From: Candidatus Zixiibacteriota bacterium
Lineage (GTDB): Bacteria; Zixibacteria; MSB-5A5; GN15; PGXB01
Length of the DNA stretch: 5,809 nt
Assembly: GCA_024230695.1 (NCBI GenBank)
Contig: JAAERC010001175.1
Coordinates: 1-5,809, forward strand
Reading direction: 5' to 3'
This document shows positions 4,803 to 5,809 of the stretch, piece after piece. The position numbers and the translations under genes were made by a program. How positions within the stretch are numbered: the first letter of the stretch is position 1; each line of letters starts with the position of its first letter. The notes below the pieces were generated by a model. It was not told the DNA's origin, made no database searches, and saw only the letters and a list, made by a program, of their open reading frames with translations.

Positions 4803-5708
4803 TTATTTACGATTCGATGGTTTTTTGAGAATATCGCTTTTTTTATAATCAACCACTGGCAGTTTTCCCCAGTGAAGTTTCTGGCGAAGGATATCAAAAA
4901 ATGAATTTTCCGGAAACCGGATAAACCGAACACTATGCGCTGCTTTTGAAACTTGAATTGTACCTTGAGGAGAAAACTTGGTTGCGACCTGTCCATCAAT
5001 TGTCAGCAAAGCACTGCCATGTTCGGAGCGGATACGGACCTCCAAATTCGTCTCGGCAGGAAAAACAAGCGGACGACTTGTTAATGAAAATGGCGAGATA
5101 GGAGAAACAATCAAAGCATCCATAGTCGGTTTTAAAATCGGTCCCCCGGTCGCCAGTGAATATGCAGTCGATCCGGTCGGGGTCGCGATCACCATGCCAT
5201 CGGCAGTATAAGAACTGATGTACTCTCCATCGGCATACAGACTAAGATTGATAACACGGCTGACACTTCCTTTGTCGATAACAACATCGTTGAGAGCATA
5301 TGGCAGAGTCATTTTGTCACCATCAATCACCTGTGATTGCATCACCATGCGTTTTTCAATCTGGTATGATCCACTGACTACTCGTTTCAGAGCGCTTTCA
5401 AGATCATCTGGAGTAATTTGTGTCAAGAATCCAAGCGACCCCAGATTGATCCCCAGAATCGGGATCTCAGATTTATCAAGTGTCCGGGCCGTGGCCAAAA
5501 TTGTACCATCGCCACCAAGTGAAATAACTATGTCGCAATTATTAACTAATTCATCACACGGTATTGATTCAATATCGCTGGTGATGCGGTCAACAATTTT
5601 GTCACAGAAAAAAACCTTATGGTCGTTTTTACAGCACCAATCTATAACAAAATTAACCGTCTCAGAGGCATCGGGACGATGAAAATTTGCATACAGCCCA
5701 AAACGCAT
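4803..5708 (-). CDS. nadK: NAD kinase
   Basis: This cytoplasmic enzyme phosphorylates NAD+ to NADP+ using ATP or polyphosphate, the only route to NADP(H) in most bacteria. The 301-residue product has normal length for the family. Diagnostic motifs are GGDGT (65-69, with catalytic D67), NLGSLGFL (88-95), NDVVIDKG (140-147), TADGMVIATPTGSTAYS (168-184), SPISPFSLTSRPLV (202-215) and DGQ (238-240). It is complete and shows no odd residues. The ATG has AAGGA 6 nt upstream, lying across the 3' end of the preceding gene, which stops 2 nt before this start. The tautomerase gene follows after 53 nt. The last 20 residues are lysine-rich and probably disordered. Confidence 0.97.
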   Translation of the reverse strand: MRFGLYANFHRPDASETVNFVIDWCCKNDHKVFFCDKIVDRITSDIESIPCDELVNNCDIVISLGGDGTILATARTLDKSEIPILGINLGSLGFLTQITPDDLESALKRVVSGSYQIEKRMVMQSQVIDGDKMTLPYALNDVVIDKGSVSRVINLSLYADGEYISSYTADGMVIATPTGSTAYSLATGGPILKPTMDALIVSPISPFSLTSRPLVFPAETNLEVRIRSEHGSALLTIDGQVATKFSPQGTIQVSKAAHSVRFIRFPENSFFDILRQKLHWGKLPVVDYKKSDILKKPSNRK

Positions 5709-5710
5709 TA

Positions 5711-5809
5711 TTATTCCTTACTGGAAGAGCCGATATGTTTTTTGGCCTCTTGGTTCGAGTTACCAAATTTCGAGAAAATATTCCTACTGATAGCTTCTTT
5801 GAGCGAACC
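5711..5809 (-). CDS. C-terminal fragment of an unidentified protein (enters from the right edge)
   Basis: A stop-free frame enters at the window edge and ends at TAA (5711-5713), giving 32 residues that begin GSLKEAISRNIFSKFG and end GSSSKE. I do not recognise the family. The tail is polar and basic, plausible for a cytoplasmic protein's C-terminus. The stop lies 2 nt before the nadK ATG, and the nadK Shine-Dalgarno overlaps its final codons, which is typical of coupled operon genes and supports this frame over the other open one. Confidence 0.5.
   Translation of the reverse strand, partial: GSLKEAISRNIFSKFGNSNQEAKKHIGSSSKE

Noticed and set aside
4760..4999. Minus-strand 79-residue frame overlapping the 3' part of nadK
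   Set aside because: It is an out-of-frame shadow of nadK, and no family is recognisable.
4978..5682. Plus-strand frames of 77 and 154 residues opposite nadK
   Set aside because: They are antisense to conserved NAD kinase motifs with no supporting start signals.
5620..5809. A second open minus-strand frame entering at the right edge and running into nadK
   Set aside because: It would overlap nadK by about 70 nt. The alternative frame ends 2 nt before nadK in the usual coupled arrangement.

Overview
The window is bacterial and AT-rich, and every supported gene lies on the minus strand, so the text below reads from high to low coordinates. The taxonomic guess rests on the large secreted repeat protein. 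It ends in a dockerin-like domain with a 'KGGxxP...C' ending, a style I associate with Zixibacteria and related uncultured FCB-group bacteria. That placement is an inference of low to moderate confidence; no rRNA or other marker is present.

Right block (5809-4327): the last 32 codons of an unidentified gene run into nadK (NAD kinase) with a 2-nt gap. After 53 nt comes a 140-residue protein with two tautomerase-superfamily (4-oxalocrotonate tautomerase-like) units. The tight spacing suggests one transcription unit. A 405-nt gap follows (3922-4326). It holds two tandem dyads, a near-consensus promoter (TTGACA-16-TATATT) and a leader of about 270 nt. The leader carries a 10-codon mini-ORF with a good Shine-Dalgarno, whose stop codon forms the foot of a 13-bp imperfect hairpin.

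Centre (3921-1864): a 685-residue exported protein with a GTG start and a textbook AAGGAGG site. It has a signal peptide, fourteen Asp-box repeats of about 42 residues and a C-terminal dockerin-like EF-hand pair. The repeat count, the half-blade at the N-terminus and the divergent eighth repeat suggest two stacked seven-bladed beta-propellers. Its tandem repeats are visible in the DNA with a period near 126 bp.

Left block (1863-1): a hairpin-rich intergenic stretch with a possible terminator and promoter precedes three closely spaced genes. These are a free-standing archaeal-type threonyl-tRNA synthetase editing domain, a Rhizobium-type (zinc-site, SxxK) L-asparaginase, and the N-terminal 19 codons of a tyrosine phenol-lyase/tryptophanase-type enzyme that leaves the window at base 1. 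The last two are ammonia-releasing amino-acid degradation enzymes. Finding a tRNA proofreading-type domain at the head of such an operon, with the archaeal catalytic lysine and glutamate apparently replaced, is the most interesting observation here.
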